Source: Gymnopus androsaceus JB14
Taxonomy: Eukaryota; Basidiomycota; Agaricomycetes; Agaricales; Omphalotaceae
DNA length: 64,000 bases
Reading direction: 5' to 3'
Assembly (NCBI GenBank): GCA_009733575.1
Contig: ML769660.1
Span: forward strand, 1-64,000
Below are positions 1-10,656 of this stretch, piece after piece (position 1 is the first letter of the stretch; each line of letters begins with the position of its first letter). The position numbers and the translations under genes are program-made. Below the pieces are notes generated by a model. The model saw only the letters and a list, made by a program, of their open reading frames with translations, did not search any database and was not told the DNA's origin.

Positions 1-341
1 AATCAAAAATCCGCCGTTGAAAAAGGCGACTACTCACGCTGTGCCGCTTGCAGGACGCATGTTCTGTGGGCCCCAAGCCCTTGCTACCCGCTGAAAGAAT
101 ATATCCATCTCTTGGCGGAGGCGGAGGGTACTACCGTACCGGAATCCCTCCCCTTCGTTTGGACGCCTAAGCCTCGGCCTGCATGCTGGGAGAACTAATC
201 GGCGGTGGTGGCGCTTTCCAGGTTGGTTCCACTTTTGTTGGACATTGTGTAAAGTAAATCCTTAGACGTAGGGGTAATTAATTGTTGTGTTTGTGTTTCC
301 GATTTCTGTGAGAACGTTCCCTGCTGGAATTGGGCTCGTTG

Positions 342-560
342 TCAGAACTGTGAGTGGAGAGTAGAGATCACAGTCAAAGTTCTTAATTCCCTGAGCTTCT
401 GCCACCTCACCGTCGCACAACTCAGTTGGCAACCACTCGGTTTGGCAAAAAGTCGTCGTGTGGATCTCTGCATCCGTTGTATTGTGCCAGAAAGAGATAG
501 CAATGAGCTAGGACCCGAGCGTCCATAAACAGACCCGAGCTTCTGCAAACGGTAGATAGA
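342..560 (-). repeat. Solo partial copy of the dispersed repeat found at 4.4 and 11.9 kb
   Basis: Read on the minus strand this stretch matches the segments at 4414-4690 (plus) and 11850-11940 (minus): the same order of blocks is seen (a 'GAGGTGGCAGAAGCTC'-type block, then a block ending in GGACGCAGGGATC-like sequence, then the GCTCGGG...GGAGC motif). It has diverged at many positions and carries no coding potential that I can support. Confidence 0.6.
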
Positions 561-575
561 GAGGATGTATTTTGC

Positions 576-1283
576 GTGACAACAGCCAGAAAAGTCGGGC
601 TAAGCATGGAGGGCCGGAACTTCTCTAGAGTGATCCAACGTGCATGCGAAATCTGGTACCATAGTGATGCATCACCAAGAATCCGACTCCTCAACAACTC
701 GAGAGCTGCTCGATGCCTGAGAGAGAGCCATGGAATAAACACAGTAGGGCAGGCGGAGGAACTGGCAAATGTTCTACAAGAGGAACAACACCTCCCATGG
801 GATGAATGTGAATGCCACTACTGTATGGATGTGGAAGAGACAGTTGGTTGCAAACACCCACACACCTGCTTCCTGCAGGCAAAAGAACTACTCGATACTC
901 TTCCGCCGAAATGGGATCCGCGATCTCCGAATGTGGAGGAAGTAGAATCTGAGCCTACAACCCATACAGACTGGAAAGAGATAGACTCTCGATTGACGAC
1001 ACATGGAGCCCTACAAGAAGCCTTTAAAATATTCACAGAAGGGAAAGGAGAGAGAGAGACGGTACCAATATTAAGGAAAGATGAATGCAACCCAGAGGAA
1101 TCTGCCATAATAGCAACTGTCGCTGCAGCCGAAGCCAAAAAGGGTGAGGTTGAAGCACACTGCGGCACCTATGGTCTATCAACTCACCTGAGAGCTGTCG
1201 TACTCTGTCTTCAGCGTGTCGTAGAGCAGCTGCAACGCCTGATAATTCAATTAGACCCAGATGAACAAAGACAAAGTCCGTAG
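576..1283 (+). CDS. Retroelement-associated ORF fragment (agaricomycete type), chimeric 3' end
   Basis: An uninterrupted 235-codon frame. Its central part has a Cys/His cluster (CECHYC, then CKHPHTC) within a segment containing RNSxAARxLR-like and 'TVGQAEELANVLQ' blocks. From memory this style of sequence accompanies non-LTR retrotransposon (reverse transcriptase/RNase H) genes that are abundant in mushroom genomes; I could not search for it. The first in-frame ATG is at about 606; the frame opens slightly earlier. The last 40 or so codons (from about 1165) are the antisense of the neighbouring coiled-coil gene repeats, so the frame runs across a junction and the true protein probably ends earlier. 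Treat it as a retroelement remnant rather than a host gene. Confidence 0.4.
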   Translation: MTTARKVGLSMEGRNFSRVIQRACEIWYHSDASPRIRLLNNSRAARCLRESHGINTVGQAEELANVLQEEQHLPWDECECHYCMDVEETVGCKHPHTCFLQAKELLDTLPPKWDPRSPNVEEVESEPTTHTDWKEIDSRLTTHGALQEAFKIFTEGKGERETVPILRKDECNPEESAIIATVAAAEAKKGEVEAHCGTYGLSTHLRAVVLCLQRVVEQLQRLIIQLDPDEQRQSP

Positions 1284-1930
1284 GACGAAGAGCAGACCTA
1301 CATTGAGTTCTGCCGAGGCCCTTTCGTTGGACTCCTCTTCAACGACTTTGAGAGACCGAAGATGCATCTCATAAGCAGTTTTCAAAGAGTTCTCGAGAGC
1401 TTCGAGCTCCATCCTCTTGGTAGCCTCAGCCGAGTCCAATGACTCTTCCAGATTCCGAACATGGGGCTGCCATTCTGTTGGTCAACATATACACCAGTAG
1501 AGTATGGTCTATCAACTCACCTGAAGGTTGTCGTGCTCTGTCTTCAGCGTGTCGTAGAGAATTTGCAACACCTGATAATTTAATTAGACCCAGATGAACA
1601 AAGACAAAGTCCGTAGGACGAAGAGCAGACTTACATTGAGTTCTGCCGAGGCCCTTTCGTTAGACTCCTCTTCAACGACATTGAGAGACCGAAGATGCGT
1701 CTCATAAGCAGTTCTCAAAGAGTTCTCGAGAGCTTCGAGCTCCATCCTCTTGGTAGCCTCAGCCGAGTCCAATGACTCTTCCAGATTCCAAACATGGGGC
1801 TGCCATTCTGTTGGTCAACATATATATATATATATATATATATACCAGCAGAAAATGGTCTATCAACTCACTTGAAGGTTGTCGTGCTCTGTCTTGAGCG
1901 TGTCGTAGAGAATTTGCAATGCCTGGTGGC
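1173..1930 (-). repeat. Tandem duplication of an exon pair with its introns (units of 333 and 351 bp)
   Basis: The block starting GGTCTATCAACTCACCTGA recurs at about 1173, 1506 and 1857 on the plus strand. Each unit holds a short exon (DTLKTEHDNLQ) and a longer exon (DSAEATKRMELEALEN...), both bounded by GT-AG signals, so the duplication adds coiled-coil length without breaking the frame. The second unit is longer because of a (TA)n expansion. Confidence 0.8.
1821..1846. repeat. (TA)13 microsatellite inside an intron of the coiled-coil repeat
   Basis: A run of about 13 TA dinucleotides; the sister unit has only a short TATA stretch at the equivalent place (about 1488). Confidence 0.9.
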
Positions 1931-3108
1931 CGGACTAGGCCCAGATTAACATGAGGAAATGCAAGGTACATTTGGTACAAGCAGCCCATGAGGACTCACC
2001 CTCAGTGTTTGGAAGTTCCGTTGCTGTGTATCATTGTCTCTTTGGAGGTTAGTATTCGCTTTCCGCAACTCTTCGTGCTGGCTTTGGGCATTTCGTGCTG
2101 AAGCACCTCCGGGTAGGCTCGCCTGCAAATTCTATGAGTTTACGTTTACGCGTGAACCCATTGAGAGTGCATACTTCCAATATCCGCACTTTTTCTCTAG
2201 CTGTGTCTCGCTCGGACTGCAAAACCCCATTGGCATGTAACACAAGGTCAGAAGCTCTCTTTATTGCAAACATGAGTGTAATGACCTGTCTATCGACTAG
2301 ACTAATCACCTTAGCTTTGACACCAGCAGCGTGATCTTTTTCTAGTTTATTGTTTGCCATGTTGAATTTGTCCTACGAGGTATCAATTACACCAAGTGAA
2401 TCGATAATGATCGTGAATTTACCTGCAAAAGCTGGTTGGCTTCTTTCAGTTGCGAAATCAACCGCTGGAGACTTTCGCCCTTAAGTGGTATACATCAGTA
2501 AGAGCAAATTTTGCAGCAATGGAAACGCACCTTCCCTTTGCCCGGAAGGCGCTCGAGTTGCTTGACTCTTGCATTAGCTGCTTTGGAGCTGGCTCCGCAG
2601 CGTTTGGATCAATGGCGTGTTCTCGGTCACTCGACATTTCCGCTCCTCCCCCTAGATAAATAGTGAGGATAATGAGACAAACCCAAAGCATAAGACTCAC
2701 ACCATCCCCAATATCACCAAGACTTCGAGTCCGTTTCATCGATGCTGGATTAGCAAAAGCTAGTCGATACGATGTCTCCGCAAATCAGGTCCTCCCGGTG
2801 GACTTGCCTTGTTCTCTGTGCTGTGGGTGGAATAGCACAAGGGTAACAAGAAGCCTGAAAGAGGTTTTGAGGAAGATAATGGATGACACAGGTGAGTGCA
2901 ATGATTGGATGAATGAGGACTCTTACCCGTGGACCTGCCACCTATGGCTCAGACGCAAAGAAAAAGAATAAGAGAGATTGAAGAGTGAAATCAAAGCTGA
3001 AAGGCAAGGCGTAAGCATGCTAATCACCTTTGTGTGATCCCTTTGTTCTTTCGATTTAAAAGGCATCCCTGATCTTCTTCTATTGCTTGTCCTGCACTGT
3101 CTCGAAAC

Positions 3109-3750
3109 ATGAACCCCCCCAGCACACTGCGCCAGCGAACCACGGAATCCAGTGCTCGATGCGTTCCATATCACATTCCGGATATCACCCAACCGACCGG
3201 ATCCAGTGGCACTGAACATGGCACTGAACAACAGGTCGGGAAGATCAAAAAGCCACCCGGAGAAATGAGTAGACCTCGTCGGGGAGGATACAATCTGCAG
3301 GTGGCTCTCGCCTGGAGTGACGAACAGTGGGACGAAGTCAAAGTCAGGCGTTGACACGCTTTCTTTTTGCATCATCTGACGCGTAATATCACAGCCATTC
3401 GTCAAGCTGACTGTCGTTAACAAACTTGACCTCGAAGAAGCCAATCACCAAACAAAGTTTTCGTGATTTAGACGATGTACGCCAGGAGGTGAGCAAGTCT
3501 TTCGAACATCACAAACAGCTCGCTAAACGAGTTTCATGTACCAGCTTCTGGCACGGTTTCCTTTCCTCATCAACTACTCCAATTTCTGGGTCATTAATGA
3601 CCTTGTACGTGCTCGGCTAGAGTACGAGAAGAAAAGGCTACAACGAGAAAGAAGCGCTAAGTAGTAGAGGAACAACGGGCTAGAGCGGGACGCCAGGCAC
3701 GTCAGGCAGCTCTTGAAGCTGTCGAGAAGGCATTTTCTTCACAATCATAA
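3109..3750 (+). pseudogene. Decayed copy of an agaricomycete-expanded gene of unknown function
   Basis: Begins with a credible exon (MNPPSTLRQRT...; core 'MSRPRRGGYNLQVALAW'), which resembles the start of a large, TE-associated agaricomycete family as I remember it. Downstream, similar-looking pieces lie in different frames: RDLDDVRQEV near 3460, RARLEYEKKRLQRERSAK near 3615-3660 followed by two in-frame TAG codons, and EEQRARAGRQARQALEAVEKA near 3668-3735. The frame changes and stops indicate a pseudogene. Family assignment is from memory only; a search with these pieces would settle it. Confidence 0.35.
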
Positions 3751-3984
3751 GGTAAGTCGCTCAGCCCCGCTCCTGCGCGTTCTTTGCTGATCGGACTAAC
3801 CCTCGTTAGATTCTCCTTGCGTACCTACAATCAACTACCTAAAGTGCTTCAGTAATTGCCAAAGTAATGCTTACAGTCATATATCTGGAACCTTAGCGTA
3901 TCAGTGAGGAAATCGATAATGTCAACCATCCAGGACCAGACGTTGCCAGCGTGAACAACTAAGGATTGCTGAATCAAGTCCTGA

Positions 3985-4822
3985 GGATGCGTTATTTATA
4001 AGACCGCTGCTGCGCTGCTCCAGAACTAGGTCCCAAGCACGCTGGTTTGGAAGAAGAAGTTAAGCGCTCTAGATGATGACAAAGCTCGTCCTGGGGATGT
4101 GCTGAATAATCCAATTTGGCGCCTGCTATAGTTCTCTTTCCTCCACGATCATGACGACGCTTGGGTCTTAGTACTGGAGCGTCGCAACTTCTTTCTGTCA
4201 CGCACAATAAATTTTCTATTTATTGCTTTTCTTATAACGGTACAGCACCAGCGTTCGGGGCTCAGTCCTGGAGCGTAACGTATTGATACAGCTGCATTGC
4301 AGCGGACTCAGCGGTCGATACAACCTCTCTTATCGATATTCTTTTTTCGATTATAGGCATATTACAACCTCACGCCAGAGAATGTGGGGGCTTACACAAC
4401 AGCACCAAATTTTCTGCCAAACCAAGCAGATGCCAACTGAGCTGTGAGACAGTGAGGTGGCAGAAGCTCGCGGAGGCAGGAACTTTGGCTGTCTACGCAC
4501 GCTCGGGTTTCAATACTGGAGCGCCAGAATTCTCCTTGAACTTCGCTCATGGCTATATATCTTTCCGGTACTATACAACGGACGCAGGGATCTACACGAT
4601 GACAGGCCCGAACTACCTGCCAAACCGAGCAGATGCCAACTGAGCTGTGAGACGGTGAGGTGGCAGAAGCTCGCGGAGGCAGGAAATTCGACTGTTTACA
4701 ATCTCTGCTCTTTACTTAACTTCGAAGACGATAGGTAAGCATCTTCTCTAGTCTTCTTTCCTACACGAAAACGCTTGCGTCTCAACACTCAGACCTCCTT
4801 TTTCACGTTACGCACTGATTCT
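3985..4822 (+). repeat. Left arm of a long inverted-repeat pair
   Basis: Matches the reverse complement of about 11735-12360 over its length, for example GTTATTTATAAGACCGCTGC at 3991, the TGTCACGCACAATAAATTTT block near 4200, and CTTACACAACAGCACC near 4391. This arm contains an extra internal tandem duplication (period 203 bp; CTGCCAAACC... at 4414 and 4617) that the right arm lacks. The arm is studded with the ~22-bp GCTCGGG..CTCAGT.CTGGAGC motif. Confidence 0.8.
4414..4690 (+). repeat. Internal tandem duplication in the left inverted-repeat arm
   Basis: The segment running from CTGCCAAACC to GCGGAGGCAGGAA occurs at 4414-4482 and again at 4617-4686 with only a few changes. Confidence 0.8.
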
Positions 4823-5195
4823 CTCCAACAATTATGTATCGCAGCTCTTACCAGCGCTCGGGGCTCAGTTCTGGAGCATAAAACATGTTCTTATACATAC
4901 TTTTTCTTTCAACGCAGCAATACATTACGGCGGACTCCGCATTATATTTAGCGCGACTGCTCTACAGCCGTATCTTCTGTTTCCTTCCAGTGCACCACCT
5001 TATATATACTGCCAATCTGCCAGAGTTGAATTGTCCACAGACACACTCACAAACGTAACGAATGTCGGACCGTCGTTGCATCATCGGCGCCCACTTCTTT
5101 CGCTTTGTACATGTACAATGATCCCTTTTGTTTTCTTTTCGGCCTTATTTAACAACCGTGATTGACGCACAAACATCTTGCCTTTCTTCTACAAT

Positions 5196-6783
5196 ATGAG
5201 TAAACGTTTTCAATCTGGCTCTCCAGATTCACAGCTAGACCCAGAGCGTGAAGAGGTGAGTATATGGCTGTGGCTCCAACGACTCACCTACTGATATCAA
5301 TGCAACCGAAAGAAGATTGCAAAGATGAAGATGACTCTCGACAACCCGAGTGGCGATGCCGCAAGACTAGTTGCTGAAAATCAGGAACTGCATGTCACGA
5401 TTGCTGCATTGACGTCGCGAGTAGCTGAGCTGGAGGAGTCAGTGAGCTTCACTTCTCTGTGGTCAGAACTTCTATTCATTACGACGTATCATAGGCAACC
5501 GAGCTCAATTCCCAGGCGCTTCGTAGCGAGATGGGGGAGATGTCAGAATACATTGAACACTTGGAAAGCAGCCTGGATAAACGTTTGGTACGTATTTGCT
5601 TTCCCTACTGCATATCACTTCTCACTGGGGGCTCTCGCTGCAGAACTCCAATGATCCGGATGGTGACTTGCTCCGTTTCGAAATGGAACTCAGGGCGGTA
5701 AAAAACGAGGCCTCTTTCAAGCAGACCCTCGCCGAAAAACAGCTGTCTTTGGTAAAAGCTGAGCTCCACAATTCCCAAGCTGTAAGTTCTTTCAGTACAC
5801 CGAAATCCAGCTGCTTACGACAGGAAAACAAGGCAAACAGAGCTCTTGCTCGTCGAATCCTGAAGGTTTGTTTCGCTGATGATTAGCCATCTTCACTTGA
5901 GATACTGACCTAGTGGCTACAGATTGATCGCTCCAACACTAGTGTCCAAACCGACCCCGTTATTCATTCCGCCGAAAGAAATGAGATCTCAGCGGAGGTA
6001 ACTCGGTTCTGCTGCTGCCTCAATCCTCTCTGATATCCCACTTTCTATCTTATAGAACAGACCAGAACAATTGGGTTTGTCGGCTTCCGAGCTTATTCCA
6101 ATCAAGCAGTCTAAGGTACTTGTGATACTATTCCTGACCAACGCTTTATCTAACCCTCTCGTGCGCAGGCTGATCCTCCGGTGAATCAAGAATACCAGAC
6201 CAATCTCATGCAAGTCTTTCACTCTCGTTTTCCAGACAAAGCCTTCCAGAAATGGTTCAAGAAGGGTTTTGAGTACGTATCCGATGACTTTGGGCAGCAG
6301 TACGCCGAGCTTCTCCACCAGTATATCCTCTTTGAAGCTAGCCATCACTGGGCTAACCCGAGCCACGGATTGAAGAAGAAAAAACCGCAGGAGTTCACTA
6401 GCTGGACAGCACAAGGCAAGCGCAAAGCTACCGCAGCCTTGCCCATTATCGCTGCTCTGTCTAGCACCGAATCCATCCAGGACTTCGCAGAGCGCATGTG
6501 GACTTGGTGGTGTGAGCTGCAGCCAGCCTGGAGGAAGATTGCCAGCAATAGACCTGCACCACTCGATCAATTTGTTGACGACTTTTTGCTTTTGGATAAG
6601 CACGGTCAGAACGGTTGGTTAGGCCTCATCGTATGCGTGAAGTGGTGGCGCTTAGGCTTAGACAGTCTTGGTGATACCGCTCGGCAAGGATTGGAGGCGG
6701 ACTGGTTCATAGCGGTGGAAGATATGACATCCATGCTGAAGGGGATTGTAGGAACGCGCAGCTCTCGAATCACTGCGCCGTAA
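5196..6783 (+). CDS. Coiled-coil protein with agaricomycete-type C-terminal domain, unknown function
   Basis: Eight exons assemble cleanly: 5196-5255, 5313-5441, 5495-5587, 5644-5781, 5824-5865, 5923-5997, 6056-6115 and 6169-6783, giving 403 residues. All seven introns are GT-AG and 42-60 nt. Residues 1-200 are hydrophilic and heptad-rich (LVAENQELHVTIAALTSRV), predicted coiled coil. The last exon (204 residues) is a Trp-rich globular region with WTWWCELQPAWRK and GWLGLIVCVKWWRLGLDS. That Trp-rich pattern (a 'WW..LQP.WR' block followed by 'GxNGxxxxxxxLxWW') is one I associate with a widespread agaricomycete family of unknown role. The gene is intact and sits between the two inverted-repeat arms, so it may be cargo of a mobile or duplicated block. 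No catalytic signature is seen. Confidence 0.8.
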
Positions 6784-8327
6784 AGTTTCAAACAAGTACT
6801 GTGGCCTTAATTGTGCATGTTTATCGATGTTCGAGTAACTCCGAATTCTATGCATCCGTATTGTAGCGTTCACTGCGGCTTGAGTGGTAGTTGGATGGAA
6901 GATATTAGTCTTGAGTGATCTAGTCCAGCTCTGTCCTCGCAAACTATCGAGCACATTCTCACAGCATTTATTGCTGTGTTGTATAGCAGTCCCTACACTC
7001 TGTCTTCAAAAGCTGGTAGCTTCCTTGGCATGTAGTAGTTCTAAATATGAAAATCCAACTAGTTCAACATGTATGTAACAATGAATAACACACCAAAAAA
7101 ATTGCCCAAATGGCTATTCATTATTCATTTTTCATTACCTCTTTAGCTGGGAACAGACTGTGTTTCATAAAAATTTCATTCATTATGAGAATTATTCATT
7201 GTGAGTACATTCATTGTGAGATACATGACTGTATACATATACATGCCGAATTTCTGGTTAAATCAATTACTCTGCTTAGCCTGTTTCTCCTATGCTTTCT
7301 TCAAGCAACGCCTGCGGTTTTGAGCAATTTAGCAACCTGGCGAGCTCTTCTTCTCGTTTCCCAATGCTTTCTTCAAGCGACGCCTGCGGTTTTTGATCAA
7401 TTTAGCAGCCTGGCGCTCTTTTCTTCTTTCATCTACACTGCCAAATAGCCAATCCATTGAAATAAGATATATCTCTCGCCGACAAATTGGACCTGTGGTT
7501 TTCTAGTTCAGGCAAGATTGATACAGAATTAGCAGATACTTACACTTCAATTCACCACCGGAAAGCAGAGTTCCTTGGTGCTCCTTATAGCGTGCACCAC
7601 AGGGGTCACAATACCCTACTTCTCGGCAGGTGCAAGAGGGAAGTAAGTTACAGATGCCCACTTTGTCCGCACCGCAAAGCTGTAAGCTGGTCAACAAAAA
7701 ACTACCAGGTAGAATGAGAGAACCTCACCACACAGTTGAGGTTTTGGTACCAATCTCTAGGCTATAGATAGCGTTGAACATCTAATTGTCAGATGGGCTT
7801 TTAAGAGCTGACCTGTCTTTCCTGACAAACGTAATTCAGCACGGCCAACTTTGGACGTAAAGTTCATAACTTACTGAGTCTACCTCTAATGTTCTCTTCT
7901 TGAGATTCCGGTGATAGGTTTCTCCATCAATTCCAAACTCAGTCCAAGACCTTGCAGATTGTCTATCAAAGAGGTGAGGTTTACAGAAGGGATAGACAAG
8001 TAGACAAGCAGACACTGAAGGTTAAGTCTCGGTCATTGGGATTAATGCCGTAATGGCCGGTGGAAGAGATAGCATTCCAGCGTGGTACAAACGACCATCT
8101 TCAGGATATTGGAGCTTGGGTGAGATCCTGTAGCTTTTGGTGCTTTGGGAAAGTCACCTGGGCAAACATGTGAGTGAGAAGGTGACTGAGTCGGAATGAT
8201 TAACGTACCCCATCTTCATTAGACTTTTGGTCTGGAGTTCTTCAGCGGGTTCCAATCGGTTGATCTAGTTATGTACTTACTTTGTTGTTGAAGCCATTCT
8301 TGAGAGGGAAAGACCACATCATTGACT
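6784..8327. other. Intergenic stretch without a supported gene
   Basis: AT-rich. Contains a 72-bp tandem duplication at 7292-7435 (ATGCTTTCTTCAAGC start in both units) and short ATTCATTGTGAG repeats at 7190-7225. A possible Cys-rich minus-strand exon (about 7540-7690, containing VGYCDPCGARYKEH) reminiscent of a zinc finger is visible, but I could not join it to other exons. Confidence 0.5.
7292..7435. repeat. 72-bp tandem duplication
   Basis: Two adjacent copies starting at 7292 and 7364 (CTTCAAGCAACGCCTGCGGT versus CTTCAAGCGACGCCTGCGGT), about 85% identical by eye. Confidence 0.85.
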
Positions 8328-8755
8328 TCAAAGCAAGAATGACATTGTATCCATCGTATGGGCCCAGAAATCGTTGAGCGAGCCCTGTGCTGCAACCAAG
8401 TTGCTTGCGCGCTCCAGCCTGCCCAAGTCATTGGATAAGATGCAATTTTGGGGAGTGGCTAAACTTACGTGTCATCAGAGTCAGGCCACCCTTTCCACTA
8501 AGACAAAAATTACACCGGATTATCTGAATGTGTAAAACGAAACTCACGTGGACCTGGTATCGCTAATTTCATTGAGAAGACCTCAGCGAAGATGAAAGAT
8601 GAAGATGAAAGATGAACATACCCAGAAGACTGGTGCCTCTACACGCTTTGCCCATCGAATGTAGCTGATCTAAGCGGATGTTAAGTGGTTTCATATGTGT
8701 TAAAGATGCCATTCCTCACTTCCCAAGTTTCCGTAGCTTTCGACTTTGGAGTCAT
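8328..8755 (-). CDS. Small chromodomain protein with a 6-nt microexon
   Basis: Five minus-strand exons (8720-8755, 8622-8669, 8548-8553, 8469-8497, 8328-8418) join in frame to 69 residues. The product is essentially one chromodomain-like fold: ETWEISYIRWAKRV, then APVFWVHWKGWPDSDD, then LERASNLV...LNDFW. This follows the chromodomain pattern of beta strands with a 'V.WKGW...D.T.E...NL' core and a final helix, although the usual Trp after D-x-T is Leu here. Exon 3 is only GTCCAC (Val-His), flanked by CAG and GTGAGT, and it supplies the two residues just before WKGW. Chromodomains bind methylated histone tails, and stand-alone ones in fungi often derive from retroelement integrases. Function here is inferred only. 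The gene could continue downstream through a further intron. Confidence 0.5.
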
Positions 8756-9313
8756 GATTTTGCTGAATTAGAGTTCCAAGAATGACTATCGCCTCAAGAC
8801 TGATTGATGTGGGAAGAAAAAAAGGACGAGTGGATCAAGTCCTACTATAGTAGTTACGGTATGAGTAAGCTTAGTCTGTTGAAGGGCCTTGAGTCTTGAC
8901 TCTTGACCGTAGTTCGATTTTTCACTCATGTGTGAGCGCCTAATTTCCGACGCGAGCAAGACACGAGTCTTATTTGAACACGTTAATGAGCTCACTATCT
9001 AACCAATTCACTTCTAATGATGGCCAGACATGTCTATGTGAAGAAATCATTTTTGAACGTGAACCGTACGCTCGCAGAGATGGAAATAAACGAGCAAGGA
9101 GCTGGCGCTTACTGGCGATGAGCCATCACCAGCTTTTCAGTTTGTTTTACATGCATTGCATACATGTACACTGGTATTCAGGGAAAAGTTCAACTTTTCT
9201 GGAAGTACATATGATACAGGAACGGAACGGCTAAATGCAGTAATACAGATAACAATCGGGGGCTTTCCACCCACTTCCAGTGTCGTCTAGCGCAGTCCTT
9301 GAGACAAGGCAGG
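8756..9313. other. Intergenic stretch
   Basis: No coding region with consistent splice signals or recognisable product; ordinary composition. Confidence 0.4.
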
Positions 9314-10065
9314 CTATAAGGTTGGGCTGAGTGTGCCGGTGAACATTCCGGGATCTGCCACATAGACAGGACGATCCGCCCAGACATTAGACACATGGTC
9401 AGGGATTGTCAAGCTGTTAGCAGTCGCGATGGACTCGATCACATCCTGCAGAGGTCTACAGGGCAACGGATTCAGGTATAGATCACCGCGACAGACACCA
9501 CAAATTGTAAAGGCTTGCTCTTCCACCGAACGCAACCTGATCGTGGCAAGACACCCTGCACAATAAAGGTGTCCACACTCGGTGCTACAGGGATCGTAAG
9601 CATTAAGAAAAAGGAGAAAGGGTAGTGACGCACATCTGAGCCTGAAAAGCGAAATCGAGACAGACGGGACAGGTTAGGAGGTCCGTCTGTCTGGCACGGA
9701 GATTGTATAACCTTTTTTGATCACGCTGAGGAAATAGATGAGGACGAGTATCGGAAAGGCACTCAATTACTTCTTACCTTCGCTTTTGCCTCGATTTCTT
9801 CGTATTCTGTTCAGGTAGGAGGTACCTTGGCCTGAAGGCGGGCTGATCGGCGAACTGCAGGACTGTCTGTGAGACGAGAACGCCGAACGGGAGTCTGTGT
9901 GAAGAGGAGTCAATATCAAATCAAAACTTGTTATTACTCTGATAATACCGTTTTGACCTCGTCCTCGGTGTCTGAAGATCCAGGAGCGGCGGGATAACGA
10001 TGAATATTTGAATGAGAGTAGGGAGCTGCAGCACGGCTGGCAGCGACAGTGCAACTGGCAGGCAT
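9314..10065 (-). CDS. RING-finger (C3HC4) protein, probable E3 ubiquitin ligase
   Basis: Four exons on the minus strand (9949-10065, 9826-9894, 9634-9725, 9314-9584) give 182 residues starting MPASCTVAASR. After a basic linker (RRSRLTDSPAVRRSARLQAK) the protein has a compact RING: CPVC, then ECGHLYCAGC after a spliced junction, then CGVC. The spacing C-x2-C-x10-C-x-H-x2-C-x2-C...C-x2-C matches C3HC4 zinc binding. RING domains recruit ubiquitin-conjugating enzymes. The intron between exons 2 and 3 is taken as 9726-9825 (100 nt, donor GTACCT); using the stronger-looking inner donor GTAAGA would put a TGA in frame, so the longer intron is preferred. No partner gene is evident nearby. Confidence 0.75.
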
Positions 10066-10586
10066 TTCTTCTATAAAACAGGTCTGGGTTGGCAAAGACA
10101 ATGGATCGACAAATTAAACACTCACAAGAATACATGGAAACTATAAAGTAGTTGGCCAATAAGGATTCAAAACGGAGGACGCAAACACCGTCAAGGTGAT
10201 AGAGAAGAAGGACTGCGGAGTGAAGCTTATTAGATGGACGAGTTGATCAAGGCGATTACTGACTAGAGCAAGAATGTGCGGATGATATATCTCAATGAGC
10301 AGGAGAGTGGGCTTTAATTTGGATGGGTCGTTGAATCTGGTGGTATTTATTGAGTTTTGACAAAGGAGGCCCGGCTCGGGGGCAGTAGCAGAGATCTAGA
10401 CAAGAATGACGATTTCTTGATGAAAGGACGTAAATGACTTCTGGAATTGCACAAAGGAGATACACACGAGGCAAGCCTGAGGGTATTTAGAGAAAGGACG
10501 GCGAGGTGACAGTGCCGAAGCGACAAAGGTCATTAAGGATTGAAAGAAGGGTCTAGATCTTGAGATCAGTAAAGGTCTTATTGTCA

Positions 10587-10656
10587 ATAAGACAAAGAGT
10601 GCAATTATTAATATATATTAATATATATATATTAATAATTGCACTCTTTGTCTTAT
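10587..10656. repeat. Near-perfect 70-bp palindrome (cruciform/hairpin)
   Basis: ATAAGACAAAGAGTGCAATT... on the left is mirrored by ...AATTGCACTCTTTGTCTTAT on the right; 32 of 35 positions per arm pair, with almost no loop. Most of the core is an AT-only stretch. It lies in non-coding DNA upstream of the RING gene. Confidence 0.95.

Larger units (their letters stand above)
1173..2739 (-). pseudogene. Coiled-coil protein gene, 3' truncated and frame-broken
   Basis: Minus strand, many short exons with clean GT-AG borders. Start ATG at 2739 (MKRTRSLGDIGD), intron, then a second exon whose frame changes by one base at about 2578 (between ...EPAPK and AANARVKQL). Further exons encode heptad-rich charged sequence: GESLQRLISQLKEANQLLQ, a 2.05-2.38 kb exon beginning DKFNMANNKLEKD, and one with SQHEELRKANTNLQRD. 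Downstream, a pair of exons (DTLKTEHDNLQ and DSAEATKRMELEALEN) is repeated in tandem. The whole is predicted to be a long coiled coil without recognisable domains. The 3' end is lost where the copy abuts the retroelement ORF at about 1170. Function unknown. The single-base break could be a sequencing indel, but the missing 3' end argues that this copy is dead. Confidence 0.6.

Noticed and set aside
2923..3444. 173-codon minus-strand frame
   Set aside because: It is the antisense of the protein-like plus-strand exon at 3109-3354 and has no motif.
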